Under the pieces are notes generated by a model. That model did no database searches, was not told the origin of the DNA, and worked only from the letters and a program-made list of their open reading frames with translations. This document shows, piece after piece, positions 40,245-49,425 of a stretch of 64,000 nt of DNA (position 1 is the first letter of the stretch; the number at the start of each line of letters is the position of its first letter). Position numbers and translations under genes: made by a program. Source of the stretch: Bacillus sp. UNC438CL73TsuS30 (lineage in GTDB: Bacteria > Bacillota > Bacilli > Bacillales > Cytobacillaceae); assembly GCF_000482325.1 (NCBI RefSeq), contig NZ_AXVA01000005.1, forward strand, positions 261,653-325,652. Direction: 5' to 3'.

Positions 40245-40718
40245 TTGCGGACATTTTCTTTATTAAAAAATCAACCGGTGTTTGACATCAAATCAGGGAC
40301 GAAAATCGGTGAAGTAAGTGATTTGTTTATCACCAGCAATGGAGTCGTAAAAGGGTTATTGGTCAAAAAAGGCGTTTTCAAACAAACCGTTTTTTTGGAC
40401 ATTCAGAACATCGCTTCCTTTGGGGCGGATGGGATCATGATTGAAGATGCTGATCATTTAGAAAAGCTTAAAACACCTCCGGAATATACTTTTTCGCATC
40501 AACATCCCTTAAATGGGCACATGATTGTATCAAAGAGCGGAGATTCAATCGGCTTATTAAAGGATGTATATTTTCTGGAAGAATTGGGCACAATCGTAGG
40601 GTATGAAATTACGGATGGCTTCTTTTCAGAAATCACTGAAGGGAAACAGGTTATTCAATCCGAAAAGCCCCCGGCGATTGGAAGAGATGCCATCATCGTA
40701 GATGTTAACCAAACGTGA
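40245..40718 (+). CDS. yrrD: PRC-barrel domain protein (YrrD-like)
   Basis: The 157-residue protein contains two PRC-barrel units, one at residues 1-70 (SLLKNQPVFDIKSGTKIGEVSDLFI) and one at 75-150 (GHMIVSKSGDSIGLLKDVYF). PRC barrels are small beta domains seen in photosynthetic, ribosome-maturation and sporulation-associated proteins. The start is the TTG at 40245, 7 bases after AAGGTGGG. The position after recD2 matches B. subtilis yrrD. No activity is known. Confidence 0.85.
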   Translation: MRTFSLLKNQPVFDIKSGTKIGEVSDLFITSNGVVKGLLVKKGVFKQTVFLDIQNIASFGADGIMIEDADHLEKLKTPPEYTFSHQHPLNGHMIVSKSGDSIGLLKDVYFLEELGTIVGYEITDGFFSEITEGKQVIQSEKPPAIGRDAIIVDVNQT

Positions 40719-40730
40719 GGTGTCTTTTTC

Positions 40731-40922
40731 ATGTTAAAGTGTCCCAATTGCCAGAGTAAGGATATCGGAAAAATTGGTATTAACCAATATTATTGCTGGA
40801 ATTGTTTTATTGAATTGTCCCTTTCTAAAGGCATTATTAATACCCATCAAGTCGAGGAAGATGGGACTCTTAGTTCCTTAGATGATTTGTTTGAAGAAGA
40901 AGAGCGTCGTTACACCATTTAA
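40731..40922 (+). CDS. Small zinc-ribbon-like protein, 63 residues
   Basis: Two CxxC pairs (CPNCQSKDIGKIGINQYYCWNC, of which the first is CPNC and the second CWNC) suggest a single zinc ribbon at residues 4-25. The tail is acidic (LDDLFEEEER). GAGGTG precedes the ATG at normal distance. It follows the PRC-barrel gene by 12 bases and is probably in its operon. Function unknown. Confidence 0.75.
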   Translation: MLKCPNCQSKDIGKIGINQYYCWNCFIELSLSKGIINTHQVEEDGTLSSLDDLFEEEERRYTI

Positions 40923-40979
40923 TTTTAATTACCTAGCACCTGTTCCTAGAATTCCTATCTTAAAGAAGAGGTGATACGT

Positions 40980-41114
40980 GTGAATAAAATGATGACGACT
41001 GTCGTAGCTTTTGGGGCGGGAATGGCAGCTTACAACTTGGCACAGCGAAACAATGTTATGTCAGCCCGCAATATGAAAAAAATGCAGAGGAAAGTTAAAC
41101 GAGCGATTTTTTAA
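40980..41114 (+). CDS. DUF3918-like small protein, 44 residues
   Basis: The frame starts with GTG at 40980, with AGAGGTGAT 6-7 bases before it. The product has a hydrophobic segment (TTVVAFGAGMAAYNLA) and a basic tail (MKKMQRKVKRAIF), as in the DUF3918/YrzQ-type proteins of Bacillus that I recall. One membrane helix is likely. A strong terminator follows directly. Function unknown. Confidence 0.7.
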   Translation: MNKMMTTVVAFGAGMAAYNLAQRNNVMSARNMKKMQRKVKRAIF

Positions 41115-41121
41115 ACCGAAG

Positions 41122-41145
41122 CCCCCTCCATTAGAGGGGGTTTTT
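41122..41145 (+). terminator. Terminator after the DUF3918-like gene
   Basis: CCCCCTC and GAGGGGG stem, short loop, TTTTT. Confidence 0.9.
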
Positions 41146-41198
41146 AATGCATAATTCCTACCTCCCCCTCCAACACTAACCAAAAAGGGGTGAGTAGG

Positions 41199-42278
41199 TT
41201 GGATATTCGTATGAAATGGTATTACCGAATTGGGTTCTTGCTCCTTTTATTAGTGGCGATTTATTTGTTTTTTAAAATTCGTTTTGTCTGGCTGCCAATA
41301 GTAAAGGTTGTATTTTATATTTTATTACCCTTTCTAATAGCAGGTTTTATTACCTATCTGCTTCATCCGATTATTGAAAAGCTTCATGAAAAAGGGCTTC
41401 ACCGCGGCCTTGCGATATTCCTCATCTACTGCCTATTCTTTGGAGGTCTCGGCTTTGCTTTATACAAGGGAATTCCAGCTTTTATCAATCAGTTAAAAGA
41501 TTTATCGGACAGTGCTCCACTTTTAGCGGAGCAATACCGCGAGTGGATTCATACTCTTCAATCTCATACACGGGAATGGCCGGATGGACTTCAAGGAAAA
41601 ATGAATGATGGAATTGATGCTTTTGAGGAAAAGTTAAATTCTTTGCTTACCATTATCGTTGAAATTCTTTTAAACTTTCTTAATTCTGCTTTAATCGTGA
41701 TGATTATTCCATTTATCGCATTCTATATGTTAAAGGATTTCCCCTTAATTAAACGAGTGGTGTGGTATTTAACACCAAGGAAATGGCGCAGACAGGGAAA
41801 ACGCTTTTTAAGGGATGTAGACGAGTCATTGGGGAGTTACATAAGGGGGCAGCTCCTTGTTTGTATCATTATCGGTAGTGCTGCATCACTATTATTTTGG
41901 GTTTTTCATTTGCGTTACCCGCTCCTATTAGGATTTATAGTCGGGATTACCGATGTCATCCCTTATTTTGGTCCTATTTTAGGTGCAGTTCCGGCAGTTA
42001 TTATTGCCGCTACCCTTTCAGTAAAGCTTGTGATCGTTACAATCGTAATTATTTTAGTGCTACAATTTCTTGAAGGGAATATTCTATCCCCTTATATTGT
42101 CGGAAGAAGTCTTCATATGCATCCGCTTCTTATTATGCTCGCCATTACGGCCGGTGGAGAAATTGGCGGTGTTATTGGGCTCATTTTGGCTGTCCCGGTA
42201 CTTGTTGTTTTAAAGGTGGGAGCTATTCATGCAAAAAATCATTTTATCCAAAAAAATACGAAGGATTCCCCGTCCTAA
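41199..42278 (+). CDS. yrrI: AI-2E family transporter/permease (YrrI-like)
   Basis: The 359-residue protein has eight predicted membrane helices arranged as in the AI-2E/PerM family, including the conserved DVIPYFGPILGAVPAVIIA (helices 6-7) and the long amphipathic central segment. Despite the family name, many members are not AI-2 exporters, and some are Na+/H+ antiporters. The TTG at 41199 is 6 bases after AGGGGTGA; the GTG at 41190 is part of that site. The stop codon touches the alaS T-box promoter. Confidence 0.9.
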   Translation: MDIRMKWYYRIGFLLLLLVAIYLFFKIRFVWLPIVKVVFYILLPFLIAGFITYLLHPIIEKLHEKGLHRGLAIFLIYCLFFGGLGFALYKGIPAFINQLKDLSDSAPLLAEQYREWIHTLQSHTREWPDGLQGKMNDGIDAFEEKLNSLLTIIVEILLNFLNSALIVMIIPFIAFYMLKDFPLIKRVVWYLTPRKWRRQGKRFLRDVDESLGSYIRGQLLVCIIIGSAASLLFWVFHLRYPLLLGFIVGITDVIPYFGPILGAVPAVIIAATLSVKLVIVTIVIILVLQFLEGNILSPYIVGRSLHMHPLLIMLAITAGGEIGGVIGLILAVPVLVVLKVGAIHAKNHFIQKNTKDSPS

Positions 42279-42307
42279 TTGACAAACAATTTTAGAGTGG
42301 CTATAAT
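42279..42307 (+). promoter_or_regulatory. Sigma-A promoter of the alaS T-box transcript
   Basis: A consensus promoter: TTGACA (42279-42284), 17 bases, TATAAT (42302-42307). It begins one base after the yrrI stop codon. Confidence 0.9.
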
Positions 42308-42313
42308 TCGTCA

Positions 42314-42582
42314 TATAGTATGAATAAATGTATGTAACATGTTGAAGGATCGAGTATGTTGTAGACCATTTGTAACGCCTAAAGTGCGTGAAGAGAGGAG
42401 CTTCCATGGCTGAAAGAAGCTCTAAATGAAGGATGACAGAAAGCTAATCCAGAGTGCAGCTAATCCCTGCCGTTTTGCCGCGTTAAGGCAGCTGAGAGAT
42501 GAATACAGCTTTTTGTATTCATAATCAGGGTGGTACCGCGAGTCAAGTCCTCGTCCCTGTTTTAGGGATGAGGGCTTTTTTG
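42314..42582 (+). promoter_or_regulatory. T-box leader of alaS
   Basis: The leader contains the T-box sequence AGGGTGGTACCGCG (42527-42540) and a terminator with arms GTCCTCGTCCCT and AGGGATGAGGGC, then a T-run. Stem I spans roughly 42390-42480; several GCT triplets (Ala) occur on its 3' side, and I cannot fix which is the specifier by eye. The leader responds to uncharged tRNA-Ala by the general T-box mechanism. Confidence 0.92.
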
Positions 42583-42615
42583 TATTTTTTTAAATATATT
42601 AGGAGGTCTAAACAA

Positions 42616-45249
42616 ATGAAAAATTTAACAGGCTCTGAAATCCGCAAAATGTTTTTAGACTTTTTTAAAGAAAAAGGTCATTCCGTTGAACCAAGTGCAC
42701 CCCTTGTACCGATTGATGATCCATCGCTTCTTTGGATTAACAGCGGGGTTGCAACCTTAAAGAAGTATTTTGACGGCCGGGTCATTCCGGAAAATCCAAG
42801 GATTACAAATGCTCAAAAATCAATCCGTACCAATGATATTGAAAATGTTGGTCAAACAGCCCGTCACCACACATTCTTTGAAATGCTTGGGAATTTCTCC
42901 ATCGGTGATTATTTCAAAGAAGAAGCGATTATTTGGGCATGGGAGTTTTTAACCGATCAAAAATGGATTAATTTTGATCCAGAATTGCTTTCCGTTACCA
43001 TCCATCCGGAAGACGAAGAAGCATATGAAATTTGGAACAAAAAGATTGGGATTCCTGAGGAACGTATTATCCGCCTTGAAGGCAACTTCTGGGATATCGG
43101 GGAAGGTCCAAGCGGTCCAAACTCAGAGATTTTCTATGACCGCGGTCCGGAATATGGTGATGACCCGGCAGATCCAGAGCTTTATCCTGGAGGAGAAAAC
43201 GATCGATATCTTGAAGTATGGAACCTAGTATTTTCGCAATTTAACCATAATCCAGATGGAACCTACACCCCGCTGCCTAAGAAAAATATTGATACCGGCA
43301 TGGGCTTAGAAAGAATGGCGTCTGTCGTTCAAAATGTTCCAACAAACTTTGATACGGATTTATTTATGCCAATTATTCGTGCAACAGAAGAAATTTCAGG
43401 CGAAAAATATGGTGCAGACAAGGAAAAAGATGTTGCCTTTAAGGTAATTGCCGATCATATTCGGACAGTTGCATTTGCTGTTGGTGATGGTGCATTGCCT
43501 TCTAATGAAGGTCGCGGTTATGTATTGCGCCGCTTGCTTCGCCGCGCGGTCCGTTATGCAAAACAAATCAATATTAACCGTCCGTTTATGTATGAACTTG
43601 TTTCTGTTGTAGGGGAAGTGATGCATGACTTCTATCCTCAAGTAAAGGAAAAATCAGAGTTTATTCAAAAGGTAATTAAAAATGAGGAAGAGCGTTTCCA
43701 TGAAACACTTCATGAAGGCTTAGCGATTTTATCAAATGTCATTAAAAAAGAGAAAGAAAAGGGAAGCGACACGATTACTGGCGCAGATGTTTTCCGACTG
43801 TATGACACATACGGATTCCCTGTTGAATTAACGGAGGAATATGCTTTAGAAGACGGGATGAAAATTGATCATGACGGGTTTGAAGAGGAAATGGAACAAC
43901 AGCGCGAACGTGCCCGTGCCGCTCGTCAAGATGTTGATTCCATGCAGGTTCAAGGCACTGTTCTTGGAAACCTGAAAGTTGAAAGCCAATTTATTGGCTA
44001 TGGAAATCTTCAAACAAATGCTAAGGTTGTTGCGATTATTAAAGATGGTGAATTAGCCCAGGAAGCAGCAATTGGAGAAGAAATCCAGTTTATCCTAGAT
44101 GCTACTCCGTTCTATGCAGAAAGCGGTGGACAAATCGCAGACCATGGTGTACTTCAGGCTGATGGTGTTTCTGTAAAAATTAAAGATGTTCATAAGGCTC
44201 CAAATGGCCAAAATCTTCATAAGGCTGTGGTTGAAGCGGGAACCCTAAAAACAGGTCAAACGGTTACAGCTGTGGTTGACCAAGTAAACCGTGTGAAAAT
44301 TACAAAGAACCATACGGCTACCCATTTGCTTCATCAAGCATTAAAGGATGTACTTGGAACCCATGTTAACCAGGCAGGATCATTAGTTGAACCTGATCGG
44401 CTTCGTTTTGACTTTTCTCATTTTGGTCAGGTAAACCCGGAAGAACTTGAGCAGGTTGAGCAAATTGTGAATGAAAAGATTTGGCGAAACATGGAGGTAG
44501 ATATCAATTTAAAACCAATCGCTGAAGCAAAGGCAATGGGTGCGATGGCCCTATTTGGCGAAAAATACGGTGATATTGTCCGTGTGGTAAAAGTTGGTGA
44601 TTACAGCCTTGAACTTTGCGGTGGCTGCCATGTTCCGAATACTTCCGTTATTGGTTTATTTAAAATAGTCTCAGAAGGCGGTATTGGTGCCGGGACAAGA
44701 AGAATTGAAGCGGTTACTGGTGAAGCGGCATATCTGCTTTTAAATGAACAGGTTGGATTGTTAAAAGAAGCAGCTGAAAAATTAAAAACCAATCCTAAGG
44801 ATATCGTATCGCGTATTGAGGGTCTTTCTGCTGAAATTAAGCAGCTGCATCGTGAAAATGAATCATTGGCTGCAAAGCTTGGAAACATTGAAGCAGGAAA
44901 TCTTGTTTCCAGAGCAAAGGAAATTGATGGTGTCAACGTATTGTCAGCAAAGGTTCAGGCAGCTGATATGAATAACTTAAGGAATATGGCTGATGATCTG
45001 AAACAAAAACTTGGATCTGCTGTTATTCTTTTAGGAAGTGTTCATGAAGGAAAAGTGAATTTAATTTCTGCTGTTACAAAGGATTTAAATGAAAAGGGCT
45101 ATCATGCTGGAAAACTGATAAAAGAAGTGGCAACACGATGCGGCGGCGGTGGCGGCGGTCGCCCTGATATGGCTCAGGCAGGCGGTAAGGATCCTGAAAA
45201 ACTTGATTCTGCCCTGCAATTCGTCGAAGAATGGGTAAAATCCATTTGA
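42616..45249 (+). CDS. alaS: Alanyl-tRNA synthetase
   Basis: AlaS (877 residues) contains the class II catalytic domain ([35 protein letters not shown]), the tRNA recognition domain, the editing domain with zinc ligands HTATHLLH (near residue 567) and CGGCHV (near residue 667), and the C-terminal domain with the Gly-rich [21 protein letters not shown] lies 9 bases before the ATG at 42616. An upstream in-frame ATG would start inside the T-box and is rejected. Confidence 0.97.
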   Translation: MKNLTGSEIRKMFLDFFKEKGHSVEPSAPLVPIDDPSLLWINSGVATLKKYFDGRVIPENPRITNAQKSIRTNDIENVGQTARHHTFFEMLGNFSIGDYFKEEAIIWAWEFLTDQKWINFDPELLSVTIHPEDEEAYEIWNKKIGIPEERIIRLEGNFWDIGEGPSGPNSEIFYDRGPEYGDDPADPELYPGGENDRYLEVWNLVFSQFNHNPDGTYTPLPKKNIDTGMGLERMASVVQNVPTNFDTDLFMPIIRATEEISGEKYGADKEKDVAFKVIADHIRTVAFAVGDGALPSNEGRGYVLRRLLRRAVRYAKQININRPFMYELVSVVGEVMHDFYPQVKEKSEFIQKVIKNEEERFHETLHEGLAILSNVIKKEKEKGSDTITGADVFRLYDTYGFPVELTEEYALEDGMKIDHDGFEEEMEQQRERARAARQDVDSMQVQGTVLGNLKVESQFIGYGNLQTNAKVVAIIKDGELAQEAAIGEEIQFILDATPFYAESGGQIADHGVLQADGVSVKIKDVHKAPNGQNLHKAVVEAGTLKTGQTVTAVVDQVNRVKITKNHTATHLLHQALKDVLGTHVNQAGSLVEPDRLRFDFSHFGQVNPEELEQVEQIVNEKIWRNMEVDINLKPIAEAKAMGAMALFGEKYGDIVRVVKVGDYSLELCGGCHVPNTSVIGLFKIVSEGGIGAGTRRIEAVTGEAAYLLLNEQVGLLKEAAEKLKTNPKDIVSRIEGLSAEIKQLHRENESLAAKLGNIEAGNLVSRAKEIDGVNVLSAKVQAADMNNLRNMADDLKQKLGSAVILLGSVHEGKVNLISAVTKDLNEKGYHAGKLIKEVATRCGGGGGGRPDMAQAGGKDPEKLDSALQFVEEWVKSI

Positions 45250-45292
45250 TAATGGGACAAAGTAGTGTAAAATGTAGGTAACTGAACTAAAA

Positions 45293-45322
45293 AGCTCCAG
45301 CGACTTATCGAGACACTGGAGC
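45293..45322. repeat. Hairpin AGCTCCAG/CTGGAGCT without T-run
   Basis: AGCTCCAG and CTGGAGCT enclose a 15-base loop between alaS and ireB. No T-run follows. Similar CTCCAGCG-type sequences are, from memory, common intergenic repeats in related Bacillaceae; this may be a degraded copy. Confidence 0.45.
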
Positions 45323-45368
45323 TAGATTAGACAATTTTCTCCTTATCACGAATGCGAGGTGCAATAAA

Positions 45369-45635
45369 ATGAGCTCATTTGACAAAACGATGAGGTTCAG
45401 TTTTCCTGAAGAGCCTTTTGAACACGATGTAAACGATGTTCTTTTCCAAGTATACGAAGCCTTACAGGAAAAGGGGTACAATCCAATTAATCAAATTGTC
45501 GGCTACCTTTTATCCGGTGATCCTGCGTATATTCCAAGGCATCGGGATGCCCGCAACATTATTCGCAAGCTTGAACGGGACGAAATTATTGAGGAATTGG
45601 TTAAATCATATTTAAAACAACAGCGTGAGGTTTAA
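45369..45635 (+). CDS. ireB: IreB family regulatory phosphoprotein (YrzL)
   Basis: The 88-residue protein matches IreB/UPF0297 ([54 protein letters not shown], split over residues 4-58). In Enterococcus faecalis IreB is a substrate of the Ser/Thr kinase IreK and affects cephalosporin tolerance. GCGAGGTGC precedes the ATG. It heads the ireB-ruvX-yrzB set that commonly follows alaS in Firmicutes; the three genes are 3 and 12 bases apart. Confidence 0.93.
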   Translation: MSSFDKTMRFSFPEEPFEHDVNDVLFQVYEALQEKGYNPINQIVGYLLSGDPAYIPRHRDARNIIRKLERDEIIEELVKSYLKQQREV

Positions 45636-45638
45636 TGA

Positions 45639-46055
45639 ATGCGCATCATGGGATTGGATGTAGGCTCAAAAACTGTCGGGGTGGCCTTAAGTGACGAACT
45701 TGGCTGGACTGCACAGGGTTTAAAAACGCTCAAAATCAATGAAGAAAAGAACGAGTTTGGTTTTGATGAAATTGGTCAAATAATAAAAGAGAATCAAGTC
45801 AGCCAGGTTGTCATCGGACTCCCCAAAAATATGAACGGCACAATTGGTCCGCGCGGAGAAGCAAGTCAAAATTTTGCAGCCGAGCTTGAAAGACGCTTTG
45901 ATGTTCCGACCGTTTTGTGGGACGAGCGTCTTTCCACCATGGCCGCCGAGCGCGTGCTTCTTGAAGCAGATGTAAGCCGGAAGAAACGGAAGAAAGTAAT
46001 TGATAAAATGGCTGCAGTGATGATTTTACAAGGCTATCTAAATAGCAAAAATTAA
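45639..46055 (+). CDS. ruvX: YqgF/RuvX family nuclease (putative pre-16S rRNA nuclease)
   Basis: The 138-residue protein has the RNase H-like fold of the YqgF family: [15 protein letters not shown] (first acidic motif), [17 protein letters not shown], and [10 protein letters not shown]. In E. coli the ortholog acts in 16S rRNA 5' maturation; a Holliday-junction role was proposed earlier. GTGAGGTTTAATGA precedes the ATG and the gap to ireB is 3 bases. It corresponds to B. subtilis yrrK. Confidence 0.93.
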   Translation: MRIMGLDVGSKTVGVALSDELGWTAQGLKTLKINEEKNEFGFDEIGQIIKENQVSQVVIGLPKNMNGTIGPRGEASQNFAAELERRFDVPTVLWDERLSTMAAERVLLEADVSRKKRKKVIDKMAAVMILQGYLNSKN

Positions 46056-46067
46056 TGAGGTGAAAAA

Positions 46068-46358
46068 ATGGATCACGGCGAAAACAATATTACAGTAGTA
46101 GATGAGAATGGAAATGAACAATTATGTGAAGTATTATTTACCTTCGATTCAGAAGAATTCGGTAAATCATATGTTCTTTATTACCCATTAGGTGCGGAGG
46201 AAGATGATGCAGATGATATCGAAATCCATGCTTCTGCCTTTATCCCGACTGAGGACGGAGAAGACGGCGAATTAATGCCAATCGAAACCGATGAAGAATG
46301 GGATATGATTGAAGAAATGCTCAATACCTTCCTTGAAGAACAAGAGGACGAAGAATAA
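46068..46358 (+). CDS. yrzB: DUF1292 family acidic protein (YrzB)
   Basis: The 96-residue protein is strongly acidic and fits DUF1292 ([37 protein letters not shown] in its first 45 residues, then a Glu/Asp-rich tail). It follows ruvX by 12 bases with TGAGGTG before the ATG. The set ireB-ruvX-DUF1292 is widely conserved. Function unknown. A terminator closes the operon. Confidence 0.92.
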   Translation: MDHGENNITVVDENGNEQLCEVLFTFDSEEFGKSYVLYYPLGAEEDDADDIEIHASAFIPTEDGEDGELMPIETDEEWDMIEEMLNTFLEEQEDEE

Positions 46359-46371
46359 GTGTAAGAAAAAT

Positions 46372-46397
46372 GACCTATTTTATAGGTCTTTTTTTTT
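46372..46397 (+). terminator. Terminator after ireB-ruvX-yrzB
   Basis: GACCTAT, TTT loop, ATAGGTC, then nine T. Confidence 0.92.
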
Positions 46398-46543
46398 GCC
46401 GAAAATCCTACTTTTTTCTGCAATTTCACTGAAAAATTGACATTTTTCGCTGCGTATGATGAAATTACTACGATATCTTATTATAATATTTTATTTATTA
46501 TGGGTTATTTTGTGAACGTTTTACTGGCACAGGGGGGAGACTA

Positions 46544-47680
46544 TTGGCAACTGAAGATAAAGGGCCAAATAAAGAAGCAATTAGAAAAAAATTATTGGAA
46601 CATCAAAGTGAAGCAAAAATTGTCAGACGTATTGTCTTAATCATTTCGATCATCATTATTTTACTCATTGTTGTCATTGGCGGCGGCGGATATTTATACA
46701 TTCAATCAGCACTCAAACCAGTGGATCCAAAGAGTAAAATATCAAAAAAGGTCGATATTCCAATCGGTTCATCTGTCACAGGAATAGCTGAAAGATTAGA
46801 GTCGAATGGAATTATTAAAAATGCAAAAGTATTTAAATACTATGTGAAATTAAAAAACGAGGGCGGATTTATGGCCGGAAATTATGAGCTAAGCCCTTCG
46901 ATGGATATCCCGGAGATTGTCGGCCGTCTGAAAACAGGGAAGGTTCTCCAGCAGGCAGCCTTTAAGATTACCATTCCGGAAGGAAAGCAATTAAAAGAAA
47001 TTGCTCATATTATGGCTAAGGTAGTCCATAAAAAAGATCAGGATGTATTCAATCAATTAAATGATAAAAATTTTGTTAAAGGATTGATGGCGAAATACCC
47101 AATGCTATTAACAAATGAAATTCTAAATTACAATATCAAGTATCCGCTTGAAGGATACCTGTACCCGGCAACCTATTCCTTTTATAAGAAAAATCCATCC
47201 GTCGAAGAAATGGTATCGGCGATGCTCGAGAAAACAAAAACAGTGTTATCGCAATATACAGCTGAAAGTGAAAAGAAAAAACTTTCGGTTCATCAACTGT
47301 TAACAATGGCATCGTTAATTGAAGAAGAGGCTACCGAAAAGGCAGACCGAAAAAAAATATCAAGTGTTTTTTATAATCGGCTAAAAAAGGGAATGCCGCT
47401 GCAGACGGACCCGACCGTGCTTTATGCACAAGGGAAACATAAGAAGAAAGTCTATTATGCAGATTTAGAAGTGAGTTCACCTTATAATACCTATAAAAAT
47501 ACAGGTTTACCTCCAGGTCCCATCTCGAATGCTGGGAAAATCTCCATAGAGGCCGCACTTCGCCCTGAAAAAACAGATTATTATTATTTTCTTGCTACAG
47601 CTGATGGATCGGTTATTTTTACAAAAACACTTGCTGAGCACAATCAGGAAAAAGCCAAGCATATTTCCAATAAAAAATAG
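46544..47680 (+). CDS. mltG: Endolytic peptidoglycan transglycosylase MltG
   Basis: MltG cleaves nascent glycan strands at the membrane and sets glycan length. The 378-residue protein has one membrane helix (about residues 29-53), a LysM-like subdomain (VDIPIGSSVTGIAERLESNGII), and the YceG catalytic domain with the glutamate in MASLIEEEA (near residue 257) and VFYNRLKKGMPLQTDPTVLYA, ending with YNTYKNTGLPPGPISNAG. The start is TTG, 5-6 bases after AGGGGGGAG. It corresponds to B. subtilis yrrL. Confidence 0.95.
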   Translation: MATEDKGPNKEAIRKKLLEHQSEAKIVRRIVLIISIIIILLIVVIGGGGYLYIQSALKPVDPKSKISKKVDIPIGSSVTGIAERLESNGIIKNAKVFKYYVKLKNEGGFMAGNYELSPSMDIPEIVGRLKTGKVLQQAAFKITIPEGKQLKEIAHIMAKVVHKKDQDVFNQLNDKNFVKGLMAKYPMLLTNEILNYNIKYPLEGYLYPATYSFYKKNPSVEEMVSAMLEKTKTVLSQYTAESEKKKLSVHQLLTMASLIEEEATEKADRKKISSVFYNRLKKGMPLQTDPTVLYAQGKHKKKVYYADLEVSSPYNTYKNTGLPPGPISNAGKISIEAALRPEKTDYYYFLATADGSVIFTKTLAEHNQEKAKHISNKK

Positions 47681-47691
47681 GTATAATTTAA

Positions 47692-47720
47692 GGGGGGAAA
47701 TTAGCATTCCCCTTTTTTTT
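47692..47720 (+). terminator. Terminator after mltG
   Basis: GGGGGAAA pairs with TTCCCC around TTAGCA, followed by eight T. Confidence 0.85.
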
Positions 47721-47757
47721 ATGATAAAATAATTCAAGTGTTTTAATAAATCTTCCC

Positions 47758-47785
47758 ATAGCGTTTCTGTGAACGCTATTTTTTC
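47758..47785 (+). terminator. Second terminator-like hairpin before trmR
   Basis: ATAGCGTT and AACGCTAT form a perfect 8-bp stem with a TCTGTG loop and six T. It lies 46 bases before trmR. It may be a second mltG terminator or, if the trmR promoter is near 47720-47750, a leader attenuator. Confidence 0.7.
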
Positions 47786-47831
47786 ATGTCTAAAGAGAGC
47801 ATTATGCTTTTAAAGGATTGAGGTGAGTAGC

Positions 47832-48482
47832 TTGCATTACGAAAAGCTACATTCTTATATAGAAAATTTAATTTTGGATCGAATTCCATTGCTACAGGAA
47901 ATGGAAGAATTTGCAAAGGGTAACCATGTCCCGATCATGGAACTAGCAGGAATTGAAGCGATACTGCAACTTCTCAGGATACAGGATTCAAAAAAAATCC
48001 TCGAGGTTGGTACTGCGATTGGCTACTCGGCACTGCGAATGGCATATACCTTACCCCATGCCAAAATTGTCACAATTGAACGGGATGAGGAGCGCTTTGC
48101 ATTAGCAGAAGCCTTTATCAACCGCTCCGGAAAAAATGAGCAAATTTCCCTTATTAAAGGGGATGCTCTGGAAGTCGAAGGCCTTGTGGCTGGACATGCT
48201 CCATTTGATGCGATTTTCATTGATGCCGCAAAGGGCCAATATAAGAGATTTTTTGATATTTATTCAAAGTTCCTTTCTCCAGGTGGAATGATTATCACGG
48301 ATAATGTCCTTTTTAAAGGACTTGTTTGTGAACCAGAAATCGAATCGAAACGAACAAGAAATCTTGTAAGAAAAATAGATGATTTTAATCGCTGGCTCAT
48401 GGCCCATCCTGACTATGATACGATCATACTCCCAGTTGGTGATGGTGTGGCTATTAGTAAAAGAAGAGGTGAAAAAGAATGA
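47832..48482 (+). CDS. trmR: tRNA 5-hydroxyuridine methyltransferase TrmR (YrrM)
   Basis: TrmR methylates 5-hydroxyuridine 34 to 5-methoxyuridine in B. subtilis tRNAs. The 216-residue protein is an O-methyltransferase-3 fold: SAM motif ILEVGTAIGYSALRMA (near residue 57), IERDEERFALAE, and the metal-binding FIDAAKGQYKRFF and ITDNVLFKG. The TTG at 47832 follows AGGTGAG; GTG at 47823 overlaps that site. It is translationally coupled to trhP1 (4-base overlap), and the three genes form the known modification operon yrrMNO. Confidence 0.92.
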   Translation: MHYEKLHSYIENLILDRIPLLQEMEEFAKGNHVPIMELAGIEAILQLLRIQDSKKILEVGTAIGYSALRMAYTLPHAKIVTIERDEERFALAEAFINRSGKNEQISLIKGDALEVEGLVAGHAPFDAIFIDAAKGQYKRFFDIYSKFLSPGGMIITDNVLFKGLVCEPEIESKRTRNLVRKIDDFNRWLMAHPDYDTIILPVGDGVAISKRRGEKE

Positions 48483-49408
48483 AAAAACCAGAAATTTTAG
48501 TGACTCCTTTATCTGTAGAGGATATTCTGCCACTTGCAGAAGCCGGTGCAGATGCATTTGTAGTTGGAGAACAACGCTATGGTTTGCGGTTAGCCGGTGA
48601 ATTCAACCGTGAACAAGTTCAAAAAGCAATTGAACTTGGCCATTCTAAAGGAAAAAAAGTATATGTAGCTATGAATGCCATTTTTCATAATGAAAAAGTG
48701 GCTGAATTAAATGATTATATCCGTTTTGCTGTAGAGGCAAATGCGGATGCAATTATTTTCGGTGATCCTGCAGTATTATTGGCGGCTCGGGAAACTGCCC
48801 CAAACATGAAGTTACATTGGAGCACAGAGACAACCGGAACAAACTGGTATACCTGTAATTATTGGGGGAGAAAGGGCGCAAAACGGGCCGTTCTCGCACG
48901 TGAAGTAAATATGGATGCAATCGTTGAAATCAAAGAAAAAGCGGAAGTGGAAATCGAAGTTCTTGTTCACGGAATGAGCTGCATGTTCCAATCGAAGCGT
49001 TCCTTACTTGGTAACTATTATGAGTACCAAGGAAAAGTCATGGAAATCGAAAATCGTAAAATGCAAAGGAATATGTTCCTGCATGACAAAGAACGTGAAA
49101 ATAAATATCCGATTTTTGAGGATGAAAACGGTACGCATATTATGAGTCCAAATGATATTTGTATCATTGATGAATTGCAGGATATGTTAGAGGCTGGTGT
49201 CGATTCCTTTAAAATTGATGGAATCCTGAAAAGCTCCGAATATATCCTTGAAGTGACAAAGGCATATCGAGAAGCCATTGATTTATATTTTAAAGATGAA
49301 GAGCTTTATGAAGATAAAAAAGAAGAATTATTAGCGGCCATTGAAGAAATTCAACCGCCTAATCGTCCTTTAGATACAGGGTTCTTTTTCAAAGAAACGG
49401 TTTATTAA
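48479..49408 (+). CDS. trhP1: U32 peptidase-family protein TrhP1 (YrrN), tRNA hydroxylation
   Basis: In B. subtilis YrrN and YrrO are needed for prephenate-dependent hydroxylation of wobble uridine 34 to 5-hydroxyuridine. The 309-residue protein has the U32 barrel (VTPLSVEDILPLAEAGADAFVVGEQRYGLRLAGEF, LSTETTGTNWYTCNYW region) but lacks the cysteine cluster of its longer partner: only one Cys is seen in HGMSCMFQSKRS. A degenerate partner subunit is therefore likely. GAAAAAG... with AAGAGGTG about 9 bases upstream serves the ATG. Confidence 0.9.
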   Translation: MKKPEILVTPLSVEDILPLAEAGADAFVVGEQRYGLRLAGEFNREQVQKAIELGHSKGKKVYVAMNAIFHNEKVAELNDYIRFAVEANADAIIFGDPAVLLAARETAPNMKLHWSTETTGTNWYTCNYWGRKGAKRAVLAREVNMDAIVEIKEKAEVEIEVLVHGMSCMFQSKRSLLGNYYEYQGKVMEIENRKMQRNMFLHDKERENKYPIFEDENGTHIMSPNDICIIDELQDMLEAGVDSFKIDGILKSSEYILEVTKAYREAIDLYFKDEELYEDKKEELLAAIEEIQPPNRPLDTGFFFKETVY

Positions 49409-49425
49409 AAGGAGGGAAATTGAAT

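Noticed and set aside
42499..42615. N-terminal extension of AlaS
   Set aside because: It would start inside the T-box antiterminator; the ATG at 42616 has AGGAGG and matches the family N-terminus.
45293..45322. Terminator after alaS
   Set aside because: The stem is good but no T-run follows, so read-through into ireB-ruvX-yrzB is likely.
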